64,000 nt of DNA, from contig NZ_CP016534.2 in the NCBI RefSeq assembly GCF_001687565.2, positions 1,616,501 through 1,680,500 on the forward strand, read 5' to 3'. This document shows, one piece after another, positions 43,270 through 52,832 of this stretch. The notes below the pieces were generated by a model. The model was not told the origin of the DNA, made no database searches, and saw only the letters and a list, made by a program, of their open reading frames with translations. Made by a program: the position numbers and the translations under genes. Position 1 is the first letter of the stretch. Every line of letters starts with the position of its first letter. This stretch comes from Planococcus antarcticus DSM 14505. GTDB lineage: Bacteria > Bacillota > Bacilli > Bacillales_A > Planococcaceae.

Positions 43270-44391
43270 TTAGGCTTGTAGTTCTTCTAGTTCTTTTTTC
43301 TCTGCAGCTTGTTTGGCGAAATAGGCCTCAGCTAATTTGTCGATTTCGATTTTCAATTCTTCGACCATTGTCGCTTCAGGAACTTTACGGACAGTTTTGC
43401 CATTCATAAACAGCAATCCTTCTCCTCGAGCACCGGCAATGCCGATATCTGCTTCACGCGCTTCACCGGGACCGTTTACCGCACAACCCAAAACGGCTAC
43501 TTTTAATGGCGCTTTGATGTGGGAAATGTATTCTTCCACTTCATTAGCAATGGAAATCAAGTCAATTTCAATGCGTCCGCACGTCGGGCATGAAATCAAC
43601 GTTGCAGCGTTTGAAGAAAGACCGAATATCTTCAGCATTTCACGGGCCACTTTAACTTCCTCAACAGGATCCGCACTCAACGATACACGCAGCGTGTTGC
43701 CGATGCCTTTAGCGAATAATGCGCCAAGGCCAGCAGCACTTTTCACAGTACCTGAGAACAACGTACCGGATTCTGTGATCCCTAAATGCAGTGGATAGTC
43801 GAATGCTTTAGAAGCCAGTTCATAAGCTTCGACGGCCAGGCTGACATCCGATGCTTTCAATGAAACAATGATGTCGTGGAAATCAAGGTCTTCCAGGATT
43901 TTAATGTGATGAAGAGCACTTTCGACCATGCCTTCAGCCGTTGGATAGCCATATTTTTCAAGGATTTTACGTTCCAATGAACCGGCGTTGACACCGATGC
44001 GAATCGGGATGCCTTTAGCTTTTGCAGCATTGACAACAGCTTCCACTTTTTCGCGGCGTCCGATGTTGCCGGGGTTGATACGGATTTTATCTGCACCCTG
44101 TTCAATGGCTATCAAGGCCAATTTATAATCAAAATGAATATCCACTACTAATGGTATATGGATGCGTTCTTTGATGGCGCCAATCGAATAAGCTGCGCGT
44201 TCGTCAGGACAGGCTACACGGACGATTTGGCAACCCGCTTCTTCCAACCGTAAAATTTCAGCAACCGTCGCTTCCACATCGTGGGTTTTGGTGGTTGCCA
44301 TACTTTGTATAAATAATTCATTACTGCCGCCAATCGTCAAATCTCCGACTTTTACGGGGCGTGTGTTTGAACGGTGTGTCATTTCGCTCAT
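43270..44391 (-). CDS. ispG: 4-hydroxy-3-methylbut-2-en-1-yl diphosphate synthase
   Basis: A 373-residue iron-sulfur enzyme of the MEP pathway, the step before IspH. The N-terminus is [16 protein letters not shown] with [15 protein letters not shown]. Cluster cysteines are in [11 protein letters not shown] and [11 protein letters not shown]. The TIM-barrel substrate region includes RINPGNIG and [10 protein letters not shown]. The tail is rich in Ala/Glu/Lys. The ribosome binding site is aaggagaggttttttc (minus strand). yqfW follows 12 bp downstream. Confidence 0.93.
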   Translation of the reverse strand: MSEMTHRSNTRPVKVGDLTIGGSNELFIQSMATTKTHDVEATVAEILRLEEAGCQIVRVACPDERAAYSIGAIKERIHIPLVVDIHFDYKLALIAIEQGADKIRINPGNIGRREKVEAVVNAAKAKGIPIRIGVNAGSLERKILEKYGYPTAEGMVESALHHIKILEDLDFHDIIVSLKASDVSLAVEAYELASKAFDYPLHLGITESGTLFSGTVKSAAGLGALFAKGIGNTLRVSLSADPVEEVKVAREMLKIFGLSSNAATLISCPTCGRIEIDLISIANEVEEYISHIKAPLKVAVLGCAVNGPGEAREADIGIAGARGEGLLFMNGKTVRKVPEATMVEELKIEIDKLAEAYFAKQAAEKKELEELQA

Positions 44392-44579
44392 GAAAAAACC
44401 TCTCCTTTTTAATGATGGCCAGTTCTATCGGCTCACCTATCTTTGTCCAACAATTCCCGGGTCTTCCGAAAGTTGTCGGTTCAATTCCATTACCTATAGC
44501 TATTTTAGCAGTGTAGCGCTCGAAAAGACAAGAAAGACGGCTGATTACTGGCTTTCTTTACATTAAATTTACCTTAGGA

Positions 44580-45092
44580 TTATTTCTTTTGCAGTGGTGG
44601 TTTTTTGGGATAATAGCCGATCGCCAAATACAAATAGAGGAGAGTCAACAGGCTGGTGGCTAATGAGACGCTGAAGCCCAAGTTAAAGAAACTTAAAACA
44701 AATGTCAGTAATGTCGGAACTGTGACACTGAGAGAAGTGGTTCTCCACAAATGGCGATATTCACCTCGGCGCTTTCTGGCGTTCAAGATTACTAAGGCGA
44801 TCAGGGCAAACAAACTGATTTTGATAAAATGATAAAGCGTAGTGAAAACAAACAAAAAAACCAAAGCGAACGGATACAGCAGCCATTCAATTTCCTCCAT
44901 AAATTCTACGAGTCCAGCCATACTGCTGGTGGCATCACCTAAACCGAAAATCCATTCGATAAAAGAGACAATTGTCAAAAGACCTACAAAGACAAAGATA
45001 AACTGCATGATCTTGCCGATTGTCATAATACGGACGGCTGCCTGTCTTTTAGGTTCCATTAAACTCGCTTTGAATAATTGGTATATATTCAC
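44580..45092 (-). CDS. Polytopic membrane protein, DUF1189-like
   Basis: About 170 residues with four or five hydrophobic spans and a basic C-terminus. GTG 45092 is chosen because aaaggaag lies 6 bp before it; ATG 45098 directly abuts that site and the longer frame to 45179 has no site. The N-terminus MNIYQLFKASLMEPKRQAAVR and YRHLWRTTSLSVTVPTLLTF resemble DUF1189 proteins; YqgB occupies a similar place in B. subtilis. Function unknown. It is a single-gene unit on the minus strand. Confidence 0.55.
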   Translation of the reverse strand: MNIYQLFKASLMEPKRQAAVRIMTIGKIMQFIFVFVGLLTIVSFIEWIFGLGDATSSMAGLVEFMEEIEWLLYPFALVFLFVFTTLYHFIKISLFALIALVILNARKRRGEYRHLWRTTSLSVTVPTLLTFVLSFFNLGFSVSLATSLLTLLYLYLAIGYYPKKPPLQKK

Positions 45093-45186
45093 GTTCATCT
45101 TCCTTTCATCTATATAATAATCGTACCACGCCGGCAGAAGAAAAAAACGGCGCTTTGTTACGGGAATGTAAATTTTCAATAAAGGT

Positions 45187-45214
45187 GTTTACAAAATCTT
45201 AGTAAACTATTCAT
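45187..45214 (+). promoter_or_regulatory. Candidate PhoP box before the Na/Pi cotransporter
   Basis: TTTACA, TTAGTA and TTCATA start exactly 11 bp apart (45187, 45198, 45209). PhoP of Bacillus binds direct repeats of TT(A/T/C)A(C/T)A with this spacing. Two units fit well and the middle one has one mismatch. A CATAAT -10-like sequence overlaps the last unit. Confidence 0.45.
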
Positions 45215-45260
45215 AATAGGTTAGGTGCGAATATGAAAATTTAGGAGTTGAATAAGTATC

Positions 45261-46892
45261 GTGGAAATGAACTGGCAAGAAATCCTCTTTTCCTTTTTCG
45301 GCGGATTAGGGATTTTCCTATTTTCAATTAAGTTTATGGGTGATGCTTTGCAGAAAGCTGCAGGCGACAAACTTCGAGACATTCTGGACCGTTTTACAAC
45401 CAACCCATTCATGGGTGTTCTGGTCGGGATTATCGTTACCATCTTAATTCAATCGAGTTCAGGTACTACCGTTATTGTAGTTGGTTTGGTAAGTGCCGGA
45501 TTTATGACATTGAGACAGGCAATTGGTGTCATTATGGGTGCTAACATCGGAACCACGGTCACAGCCTTTATCATCGGGCTGGATGTAGGAGCTTACGCTT
45601 TACCGATTATGGCAGTCGGGGCCGCAATGATTTTCTTTATCAAGAAAAATCAGATACAAAACATCGGACAGGTTATTTTCGGCTTCGGTGGTCTCTTCTA
45701 CGGAATGGAATTGATGAGCGGCGGCATGAAGCCGCTGCGCGAATTGCCAGCCTTTATCGACATGACGGTAAGCTTGAGTGAGTTTCCGATTCTTGGAGTT
45801 GTCGTCGGAACGGTCTTTACGTTGATTGTTCAGAGTTCTAGTGGAACGGTGGCGATTCTGCAAGGGCTTTACGCTGAGAATATCCTCACACTGGGTGCCT
45901 CATTGCCGGTACTCTTCGGTGACAACATCGGTACGACTATCACAGCTGTTCTTGCAGCATTGGGTACTTCGATTGCAGCGCGCCGTGCAGCAGCAGTCCA
46001 TGTACTATTCAATATTGTCGGTTCGGTACTCTTTTTGATTTTGCTAATTCCTTTTACTGCGTACGTGGAGTGGATTTCGGGTGTACTGGCATTGGAACCG
46101 AAAATGCAGATTGCCTTTGCCCACGGTTCATTTAACGTAGCGAACACAATTATTCAATTTCCATTAATAGGTGCTTGGGCTTATCTAGTGACGAAAGCCA
46201 TTCCAGGTGAAGAAGTTTTGGTCGAATTTAAACCAAAGCATCTGGATATCCACTTTATCGAACAATCACCTTCGATTGCGCTGGGGCAGGCAAAAGAAGA
46301 AATTTTGCGCATGGGCGAATATTCAGTCCAGGGGCTGCAGGAAACCTATGCATATTTGATGACGAAGAGCAAAAAGAATGCAGAAATGGGTTACCAGCTG
46401 GAAGATGCCATCAATAATCTAGACAGCAAAATCACCGATTATCTGGTTTTGATTTCAGCAGAATCCATTTCAGCAGCGGATTCGACACGCCATACGATGC
46501 TGATGGAAACAGTCCGGGATATTGAACGGATTGGAGACCATTTCGAAAACATCATTGAGCTGGTCGATTACCAGGAAAACAATAAGGTGAAAATCACGGA
46601 AGATGCAATGGAAGATTTAACGGAAATGTTTACCTTAACCATTGCAACGGTCCAAAAAGCGCTTAACGCGTTGAATACGACCAGCCATGAATTGGCTCGT
46701 GAAGTAGCCGAACAAGAAGATCTGATCGACAAGATGGAACGCAAATTCCGCAAAAAGCACATCTTGCGCTTGAATGAGGGTATCTGTACGGGACAAGCCG
46801 GAATCGTTTTTGTCGATATCGTCAGCAACCTGGAACGTATCGGAGACCACTCAGTAAATATTGCAGAAGCAATTCTAGGAAACCGCGCTTGA
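45261..46892 (+). CDS. Na/Pi cotransporter family protein
   Basis: A 543-residue protein. The N-terminal two thirds are membrane-embedded with two PNaS repeats: QSSSGTTVIVVGLVSAGFM (about 60-78) and QSSSGTVAILQGLYAENILT (about 190-210); QSSS is the substrate/sodium signature. The C-terminal 200 residues form a PhoU-like helical domain (LMETVRDIERIGDHFENI and FVDIVSNLERIGDHSVNI). It imports phosphate with sodium, or lets phosphate out. It starts at GTG 45261, 14 bp after aggag. A candidate PhoP box lies upstream. Confidence 0.85.
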   Translation: MEMNWQEILFSFFGGLGIFLFSIKFMGDALQKAAGDKLRDILDRFTTNPFMGVLVGIIVTILIQSSSGTTVIVVGLVSAGFMTLRQAIGVIMGANIGTTVTAFIIGLDVGAYALPIMAVGAAMIFFIKKNQIQNIGQVIFGFGGLFYGMELMSGGMKPLRELPAFIDMTVSLSEFPILGVVVGTVFTLIVQSSSGTVAILQGLYAENILTLGASLPVLFGDNIGTTITAVLAALGTSIAARRAAAVHVLFNIVGSVLFLILLIPFTAYVEWISGVLALEPKMQIAFAHGSFNVANTIIQFPLIGAWAYLVTKAIPGEEVLVEFKPKHLDIHFIEQSPSIALGQAKEEILRMGEYSVQGLQETYAYLMTKSKKNAEMGYQLEDAINNLDSKITDYLVLISAESISAADSTRHTMLMETVRDIERIGDHFENIIELVDYQENNKVKITEDAMEDLTEMFTLTIATVQKALNALNTTSHELAREVAEQEDLIDKMERKFRKKHILRLNEGICTGQAGIVFVDIVSNLERIGDHSVNIAEAILGNRA

Positions 46893-46900
46893 TAAAAGAA

Positions 46901-47013
46901 AAGCGGAAGCGCCTGTACAGAACCGACAGGCTTAAGACAGGTTACCGAAGCGGCGTTTTGTGCCGCACAGGTAAGCGGACTTAAGACCCCGAGGTTCTAG
47001 GCGCTGCAGCTGG
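46901..47013. repeat. Structured intergenic repeat
   Basis: Outer arms AGCGCCT (46909 on) and AGGCGCT (near 46999) enclose two internal hairpins. One is CCTGT / ACAGG. The other is TTACC-GAA-GCGGC / GCCGC-ACA-GGTAA with a GTTTTGT loop. CTTAAG occurs on both sides. The sequence resembles an intergenic repeat (AAGCGGAAGCGCC ... GGCGCTGGAGCTGG) that I recall from Planococcaceae and Bacillaceae genomes. Whether it acts as RNA or is a small mobile repeat is not known. Confidence 0.55.
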
Positions 47014-47073
47014 CCACAGAGTGACTAATGATCCGAAAAGTTGTACGCTGTGCAGTAAACGAAAAACACAAAT

Positions 47074-47138
47074 AAAGCTCTCTTTCCTCCCGCTTTACAT
47101 TTTAAAAAATGTAAGGCACGATGGAAGAGAGCTTTACT
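47074..47138. terminator. Long hairpin terminator before yqgC
   Basis: AAAGCTCTCTTTCC pairs with GGAAGAGAGCTTT, enclosing the inner stem TTACATTTT / AAAATGTAA. It probably ends the Na/Pi gene transcript. It sits immediately upstream of the yqgC ribosome binding site, so yqgC has its promoter close by or is expressed by readthrough. Confidence 0.7.
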
Positions 47139-47155
47139 TATAGGGAGGGGTACAG

Positions 47156-47635
47156 ATGGAAATTATCGGCTGGATTGTTATCCTGCTTTGCTTCGTTATC
47201 GGTTTTATCGGTTTGGTTTACCCAATTATTCCCGCAGTCTTGTTTGTTTTCGGCGGCTTTATTATGTATGGGTTGTTTTTCAGTTTCAGCGATCTGCCTT
47301 GGTGGTTCTGGGCGATTCAAAGCCTGTTCGTCATTTTGTTATTTGGCGCAGATGCCATTGCTAATGCCTTCGGCGTCAAAAAATTCGGCGGCTCTCGAGC
47401 CGGACTTTGGGGCAGTACAGTCGGCCTGATCATCGGTCCTTTTGTTATACCGATCATCGGCATTTTAATCGGTCCCTTCCTTGGCGCAATCATTGCGGAG
47501 ATTCTTTTTAATAAATCGTCACTGAAAAAGTCAGTCATGTCAGGAATTGGTTCAGTTGTCGGGTTTATCACTTCTGTCTTTACGAAAGGAATTATTCAAG
47601 TTGTTATGGTTGCCATTTTCTTCTTTACGATCTAA
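47156..47635 (+). CDS. yqgC: DUF456 membrane protein (YqgC)
   Basis: A 159-residue protein with four to five spans and glycine-rich loops (KKFGGSRAGLWGSTVGLIIG, GPFLGAIIAEILF), the DUF456 pattern. The position directly before sodA matches yqgC in B. subtilis. Function unknown. The ribosome binding site is agggaggggt. Confidence 0.82.
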   Translation: MEIIGWIVILLCFVIGFIGLVYPIIPAVLFVFGGFIMYGLFFSFSDLPWWFWAIQSLFVILLFGADAIANAFGVKKFGGSRAGLWGSTVGLIIGPFVIPIIGILIGPFLGAIIAEILFNKSSLKKSVMSGIGSVVGFITSVFTKGIIQVVMVAIFFFTI

Positions 47636-47789
47636 ATTTGTGCAGTTCCAGAGTTCCACGTGCTGTTAAATCAGGATAAATCAGTCAAAGGTCTGAATAA
47701 CAAGATTTACCGTGCGTTATGTTTGTGTAGGTGTGAAAATTTTGATAGGCTAAGAAGGTAGACCAATAGACTCAAGGAGGAATTTGATC

Positions 47790-48398
47790 ATGGCATATGA
47801 ATTACCGGAATTACCTTACGCGTATGACGCACTTGAACCGCATATCGACAAGGAAACGATGAATATTCACCACACAAAACACCATAACACGTACATCACG
47901 AACGTAAATGCGGCTTTAGAAGGCCACGATGATCTTGCTTCAAAATCAGTAGAAGAATTGATTGCTGATTTGGATGCAGTTCCTGAATCTGCGCGTACTG
48001 CAGTCCGCAACAACGGCGGAGGACACGCTAACCATTCGTTATTCTGGAAGCTTTTATCTCCAAGCGGTGGGGGCAACCCGACAGGCGCTTTAGGCGAAGC
48101 TATCAACAGCAAGTTCGGAAGCTTTGACGAATTCAAAGAGAAATTCGCTGCTGCCGGCAAAACTCGTTTTGGTTCAGGCTGGGCTTGGCTTGTTCTTTCA
48201 AACGGAGAACTAGAAATTACTTCAACTCCTAACCAAGACTCTCCATTGATGGAAGGTAAGACACCTTTACTTGGACTTGATGTATGGGAGCACGCCTACT
48301 ACTTGAAATACCAAAACAAACGCCCAGATTACATTAATGCATTCTGGAACGTAGTGAATTGGGAAGAAGCTTCTAATCGTTACGAAACAGCAAAATAA
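47790..48398 (+). CDS. sodA: Superoxide dismutase (Mn/Fe)
   Basis: A 202-residue SOD. Metal ligands: His in [12 protein letters not shown], His in NHSLFWKLL, and Asp and His in [19 protein letters not shown]. The Gly-Gly-Gln/His region favours manganese, as in B. subtilis SodA. ATG 47790 has aaggagg at the right distance; the frame extends to a TTG at 47784. It removes superoxide in the cytoplasm. A strong terminator follows. Confidence 0.95.
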   Translation: MAYELPELPYAYDALEPHIDKETMNIHHTKHHNTYITNVNAALEGHDDLASKSVEELIADLDAVPESARTAVRNNGGGHANHSLFWKLLSPSGGGNPTGALGEAINSKFGSFDEFKEKFAAAGKTRFGSGWAWLVLSNGELEITSTPNQDSPLMEGKTPLLGLDVWEHAYYLKYQNKRPDYINAFWNVVNWEEASNRYETAK

Positions 48399-48418
48399 TT
48401 GTCAATAATTGAAACCTT

Positions 48419-48458
48419 ACACACACTTTTTCGTCCGAAAAAGTGTGTGTGTTTTTTT
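48419..48458 (+). terminator. Terminator after sodA
   Basis: ACACACACTTTTTC pairs with GAAAAAGTGTGTGT, followed by seven T. Confidence 0.9.
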
Positions 48459-48510
48459 ATGTGATGATATACTGTTAAGTGGATATTTTTACGAAAGGAG
48501 CAAACTTCTC

Positions 48511-50688
48511 ATGAAACCACCTCAAAAAAGACGCGTTTCACTTGCGAGAGTAAAACTGCAGTCCAACACTGTCTTTCGGATGAATATCCTCTTTTTTACT
48601 ATTTTCCTCTTGTTTTCTGTGCTAATTCTCCGTTTAGGGTTTCTTCAAATCGTTAAAGGCGAAGACTATGCGCGTGCCATTGCCAGAACGGAAGAAGTCC
48701 CCGTCAACACCAGTGTGCCAAGAGGCCGCATCTTCGACAGTGCAGGCCGCATTCAAGTCGACAATACACCGGTCAATGCGATTACCTATACGGCGATGCA
48801 AACAACCAAAAGAGAAGAAATGATGACTGTAGCAAAGGAATTGGCCAAACTGATCGAAAAAGATGATGACAAAGTGACGCTTCGGGATAAACAGGATTTT
48901 TATATACAATTAAATACTGAAAGTGCAAGTAAAAAAGTGACAGATGATGAAAAAACCGCAATTGCCGCTGAAGCTATTACAGAAAAAGAAAAGCAGCGCA
49001 AACTGGACGCACTGGTCAGAGAGAAAATCACGGAAGAAGAGCTAGCTAGTTTAAGCGCTGAAGATCTAGAAATACTGGCTATTTACCGCGAAATGACTTC
49101 CGGTTATGCATTGGCTCCTCAGATGATTAAAAACGAAGATGTTACAGCTGAAGAGTTTGCTCGCGTTTCAGAACGCCTGACCGACCCGAACCTCAAAGGC
49201 GTCAACACGATGACGGACTGGAAACGGGTCAAATCGAGCGACTTGACGATACTCGGAAGCACGACAACTCCGGAAACTGGAATACCTGCCAATAAACTTG
49301 ACTATTACTTGGCTCGTGATTATTCACGGAATGACCGTGTCGGCACCAGCTTTTTGGAGCAGCAGTATGAAGAAGTGCTGCAGGGACAAAAGTCGGTCGT
49401 CAAAAACGTCACGGATGGCAGAGGCAGCGTCATCGAAACCATTCCTGTAGATGAAGGAGAAGCCGGCAAAGACCTGGTTCTTTCAATCGATAGCGAATTG
49501 CAGAGTGAACTGGAAAAAATTGTGGAAGATAAATTGTTGCAACTAAAAGCTGGACCGAGCTCGAAATTGGTAAAAGATGCCTACTTGGTCATGATGGATC
49601 CCCAGACAGGAGAAGTCCTTTCTATGGTAGGCAAGCGTCTTGGTAAAGATGAAGACGGCAAGCAAGTCATCAATGACTATGCTTTCGGCACATTCACAGC
49701 TTCTCATGAAATGGGGTCGACCGTTAAAGGTGCGACACTGCTGACCGGCTATACCGAAGGCGCAGTAGAGTTGGGTGAAGTCCAAATAGACGAACCCTTA
49801 AAGTTTGCCGGAACATCCCAAAAGAATTCCATTTTTAATACGCAATTATTCAACCGTATTCCGATGACGGATTTAATGGCCATCGAACGCTCTTCCAATG
49901 TCTACATGTTTAAAATTGCCATGAAGATCGCAGGAGCGGAATATCAATATAACCGGGGTCTTTATGTGGCACCGGAAAGTTTCGCCACAATGCGCAATTC
50001 ATTTGCGCAATTCGGACTTGGCGTCAAAACAGGCATCGACTTGCCGAACGAAGCAACAGGTTATATGGGCGGCACCACTCCTGGTTCCATGCTGCTCGAT
50101 TTGGCAATTGGGCAGTTTGATACGTATACGCCGCTTCAACTGGCTCAGTATATCTCGACGATTGCCAATGATGGATACCGGATGGAGCCGCATGTCGTCA
50201 AAGAAATTCGAGCAGCTTCTAGAGACGGGGAGACGCTTGGTCCGATTGAAACAATTGTAGAGCCCGAAATCCTGAATCGCATCAATAATACACAGGAAGA
50301 AATCGATCAGGTTCAGACGGGAATGCGCAATGTGTATATTGGAAATTCTGGATCAGCGCGTGGCCAATTCAGTGATGCACCTTATACAGCAGCCGGAAAA
50401 ACCGGGACAGCTGAAGTGTATTTCTTTGAAAAAGACCATGAAATGAACGGGCAATATGCCATCAACATCGCGCATGTCGGCTACGCACCGTATGACAACC
50501 CGGAAATTGCTTATGCTGTGGTGATTCCGTATGTCACAACTGATCCGGAAAACGTTCCGAGAGCCAACAACGAAATCGCCCGCGCGGCGGCTGATAAATA
50601 CTTCGAGTTGAAAAACAAAGAAGCACAATCAGCTTCTAATTTAATAAAAGCACCTTACAGCAATTCAGTAGTGATAGAAGGCGAATAA
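48511..50688 (+). CDS. pbpA: Class B penicillin-binding protein (PBP2 type)
   Basis: A 725-residue transpeptidase that cross-links peptidoglycan during wall elongation. There is one membrane anchor (residues about 20-42, NILFFTIFLLFSVLILRLGFLQI), a dimerisation region, then the transpeptidase domain with Ser-x-x-Lys in EMGSTVKGA (about 403), Ser-x-Asn in ERSSNVYM (about 460) and Lys-Thr-Gly in GKTGTAEVY (about 630). ATG 48511 is chosen for aaaggagc; upstream codons of the open frame lie in the sodA terminator. The position after sodA matches B. subtilis pbpA. Confidence 0.92.
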   Translation: MKPPQKRRVSLARVKLQSNTVFRMNILFFTIFLLFSVLILRLGFLQIVKGEDYARAIARTEEVPVNTSVPRGRIFDSAGRIQVDNTPVNAITYTAMQTTKREEMMTVAKELAKLIEKDDDKVTLRDKQDFYIQLNTESASKKVTDDEKTAIAAEAITEKEKQRKLDALVREKITEEELASLSAEDLEILAIYREMTSGYALAPQMIKNEDVTAEEFARVSERLTDPNLKGVNTMTDWKRVKSSDLTILGSTTTPETGIPANKLDYYLARDYSRNDRVGTSFLEQQYEEVLQGQKSVVKNVTDGRGSVIETIPVDEGEAGKDLVLSIDSELQSELEKIVEDKLLQLKAGPSSKLVKDAYLVMMDPQTGEVLSMVGKRLGKDEDGKQVINDYAFGTFTASHEMGSTVKGATLLTGYTEGAVELGEVQIDEPLKFAGTSQKNSIFNTQLFNRIPMTDLMAIERSSNVYMFKIAMKIAGAEYQYNRGLYVAPESFATMRNSFAQFGLGVKTGIDLPNEATGYMGGTTPGSMLLDLAIGQFDTYTPLQLAQYISTIANDGYRMEPHVVKEIRAASRDGETLGPIETIVEPEILNRINNTQEEIDQVQTGMRNVYIGNSGSARGQFSDAPYTAAGKTGTAEVYFFEKDHEMNGQYAINIAHVGYAPYDNPEIAYAVVIPYVTTDPENVPRANNEIARAAADKYFELKNKEAQSASNLIKAPYSNSVVIEGE

Positions 50689-50692
50689 AACT

Positions 50693-50742
50693 AAGCTCCA
50701 AGGAAGTTCTCTTTACGAGAAATCTCCTTTGGAGCTTTTTTT
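50693..50742 (+). terminator. Terminator after pbpA
   Basis: AAGCTCCAAGGA pairs with TCCTTTGGAGCTT, followed by a T-run. Confidence 0.88.
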
Positions 50743-50757
50743 ATGAGGAATAGGCTA

Positions 50758-50796
50758 TTTACAATTTCTTAACATTGTCTTTATATGTCCTCAACA
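50758..50796 (+). promoter_or_regulatory. PhoP box upstream of pstS
   Basis: Four direct 6-mers TTTACA, TTAACA, TTTATA and TCAACA begin at 50758, 50769, 50780 and 50791, an exact 11-bp period. This is the arrangement bound by PhoP~P in Bacillus Pho promoters. It predicts induction of the pst operon in phosphate limitation. Confidence 0.8.
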
Positions 50797-50853
50797 AACA
50801 CTCTTTATAGTTGAAAAGGTAAACAAACATAAACTTTAGGGGGAAACAACGCA

Positions 50854-51831
50854 ATGAGAAATTGGAAATTTGCAATGGCATCTACTATTCTTGGTTCGGC
50901 TTTAATTCTTGGTGCATGTGGCGGCACAGAAGAGTCAGGCGATACTGGTTCAGAAACAGAAGAAACAGGTTCAGATACGGCTGGAGAAGAAGAAGCAGTT
51001 GTTGAAGGATCTGTAATAGGTGACGGATCTTCTACCGTAGCACCGATCCTAGAAGGCATCGTTGAAGAATATGCCGGAGCTCAGCCGGATGTTCAAGTTA
51101 CAGTAGGTGTTTCAGGCACGGGTGGCGGATTTGAAAAGTTCATCCAAGGCGAAACAGATTTCTCTAACGCTTCACGTCCTATAAAAGAAGAAGAAGCCGC
51201 CGCGCTTGAAGAAGCCGGAATCGAGTATACAGAATTCCTATTGGCTTATGATGGCCTGTCAGTAGTAGTCAACCAGGAAAACGACTTTGTAGATAATCTT
51301 ACAGTCGAACAACTGAAGAAACTATGGGTGGAAGATGGTACAACGAAAATGTGGTCGGACATCGATCCTGAATGGCCTGATGAAGAAATTGTCTTCTATG
51401 CACCAGGAACTGCTTCAGGAACTTACGATTACTTTAACGAAGTGATTCTTGAAGAAGAAGATATTGTCAGCTCGGCGACTCTTTCAGAAGATGACAATAC
51501 TTTGGTGCAGGGAATCCAGGGCAGCCCGAACTCAATCGGATTCTTCGGTTACGCGTACTATATAGCAAACCAGGATACATTAAAATTAGTTCCAATCGAA
51601 GGAATTGAGCCGAATACTGAGACAATCGAGTCTGGTGAGTATGCGCCATTATCACGTCCACTATTCGTTTATGCGAAAAACTCGGCAATTAGCGAAAATG
51701 AAGCAGCATATGATTTCATGCAATACACAATTGAAAACGCCGGAGCTATGGCAGAAGCAGTTGGGTATGTGGCATTGAATGAAGAAGATTATGAAGCTGG
51801 CTTAGCCGATCTTGAAGCTTTAAAAGAATAA
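50854..51831 (+). CDS. pstS: Phosphate-binding lipoprotein
   Basis: A 325-residue solute-binding protein. The lipoprotein signal ends in LILGACGG (C22), followed by an acidic Ser/Glu/Thr linker. Phosphate-binding loops are visible: [10 protein letters not shown] (serine/threonine loop), [24 protein letters not shown] and [11 protein letters not shown]. The first gene of pstSCAB-phoU, behind a PhoP box. A hairpin after the gene probably keeps the binding protein more abundant than the membrane parts. Confidence 0.93.
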   Translation: MRNWKFAMASTILGSALILGACGGTEESGDTGSETEETGSDTAGEEEAVVEGSVIGDGSSTVAPILEGIVEEYAGAQPDVQVTVGVSGTGGGFEKFIQGETDFSNASRPIKEEEAAALEEAGIEYTEFLLAYDGLSVVVNQENDFVDNLTVEQLKKLWVEDGTTKMWSDIDPEWPDEEIVFYAPGTASGTYDYFNEVILEEEDIVSSATLSEDDNTLVQGIQGSPNSIGFFGYAYYIANQDTLKLVPIEGIEPNTETIESGEYAPLSRPLFVYAKNSAISENEAAYDFMQYTIENAGAMAEAVGYVALNEEDYEAGLADLEALKE

Positions 51832-51856
51832 ACAACTAACAGTTTATTCCAGTCTC

Positions 51857-51884
51857 AGGGTGAGCAGCCACTGCTCACCTTTTG
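51857..51884 (+). terminator. Intra-operon hairpin between pstS and pstC
   Basis: GGTGAGCAG-CCA-CTGCTCACC followed by TTTT. A partial terminator in the same position as the one between cntA and cntB. Confidence 0.75.
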
Positions 51885-51904
51885 CGGTTGAAAGGGGATT
51901 CTAT

Positions 51905-52831
51905 ATGCGACCATCTGTGCAGGAAATGATCGCGCAGTCGAGAGGCAAGAGGAACAAGAAAGTAATCGAAAAAATCATTCCAATCATTTTATTTTTGATT
52001 GCTTCTGTTTCAGTTTTGACATCCATCGGGATTGTCTTAACATTGATTTTTGAAACCATCACATTCTTTACACGCGTTCCGTTTTTTGATTTCATTACAG
52101 GCACAACCTGGCTGCCATTTTCCAATAACGAAGCTCAGTTCGGCATTTGGCCTTTGATCATCGGCACGCTGAAAATAACAGTAATTGCGATTATTGTAGC
52201 GGTGCCAATCGGGATTTCAGCGGCGATTTACTTGAGTGAATATGCCAGCGAAAATGTCCGGCGTGTTGTAAAACCCGTACTTGAAGTACTGGCGGGTGTT
52301 CCCACAATCGTCTATGGTTTCTTCGCATTGACATTTGTGACACCGGTGCTTCAGGCAGTATTTCCGGAAATTAAAATCTTTAACGCGATTTCTCCCGGAA
52401 TCGTCGTCGGTATCATGATCATTCCGATGATTGCCTCTTTGTCGGAGGATGCCATGTCTTCTGTCCCGAAAAGCATTCGTGAAGGGGCATTGGCAATGGG
52501 TTCGACAAAGTTTGAAGTGGCGTGGAAAATTACCATGCCAGCCGCACTTTCGGGAATTGTGGCCTCGGTTGTCCTGGCCGTATCTAGAGCGATCGGAGAG
52601 ACTATGATCGTGTCGCTTGCTGCAGGCTCGACACCAAGATTCGACGGAGACTTTACCGGCTCGATCCAAACGATGACAGCCTACATTGTCCAAGTATCAA
52701 AAGGGGATGCCGGATACGGAACGACTATCTACTATTCCATATACGCGGTAGGATTTACCCTTTTCCTCTTTACCATGGCTATGAACATCCTTGCCGGCTA
52801 CGTATCCAAACGTTTCAGGGAGGAATACTAA
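51905..52831 (+). CDS. pstC: Phosphate ABC permease PstC
   Basis: A 308-residue permease with six spans. The EAA loop is EGALAMGSTKFEVAWKITMPAAL, and the transmembrane motif SRAIGETMIVSLAAGS is typical of PstC. ATG 51905 follows aaagggga at normal distance; the frame open to 51860 covers the hairpin. The stop is 1 bp before the pstA start. Confidence 0.92.
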   Translation: MRPSVQEMIAQSRGKRNKKVIEKIIPIILFLIASVSVLTSIGIVLTLIFETITFFTRVPFFDFITGTTWLPFSNNEAQFGIWPLIIGTLKITVIAIIVAVPIGISAAIYLSEYASENVRRVVKPVLEVLAGVPTIVYGFFALTFVTPVLQAVFPEIKIFNAISPGIVVGIMIIPMIASLSEDAMSSVPKSIREGALAMGSTKFEVAWKITMPAALSGIVASVVLAVSRAIGETMIVSLAAGSTPRFDGDFTGSIQTMTAYIVQVSKGDAGYGTTIYYSIYAVGFTLFLFTMAMNILAGYVSKRFREEY

Positions 52832-52832
52832 T

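Noticed and set aside
43337..43798. 153-codon ORF opposite ispG
   Set aside because: Antisense shadow of ispG; no ribosome binding site and no domain.
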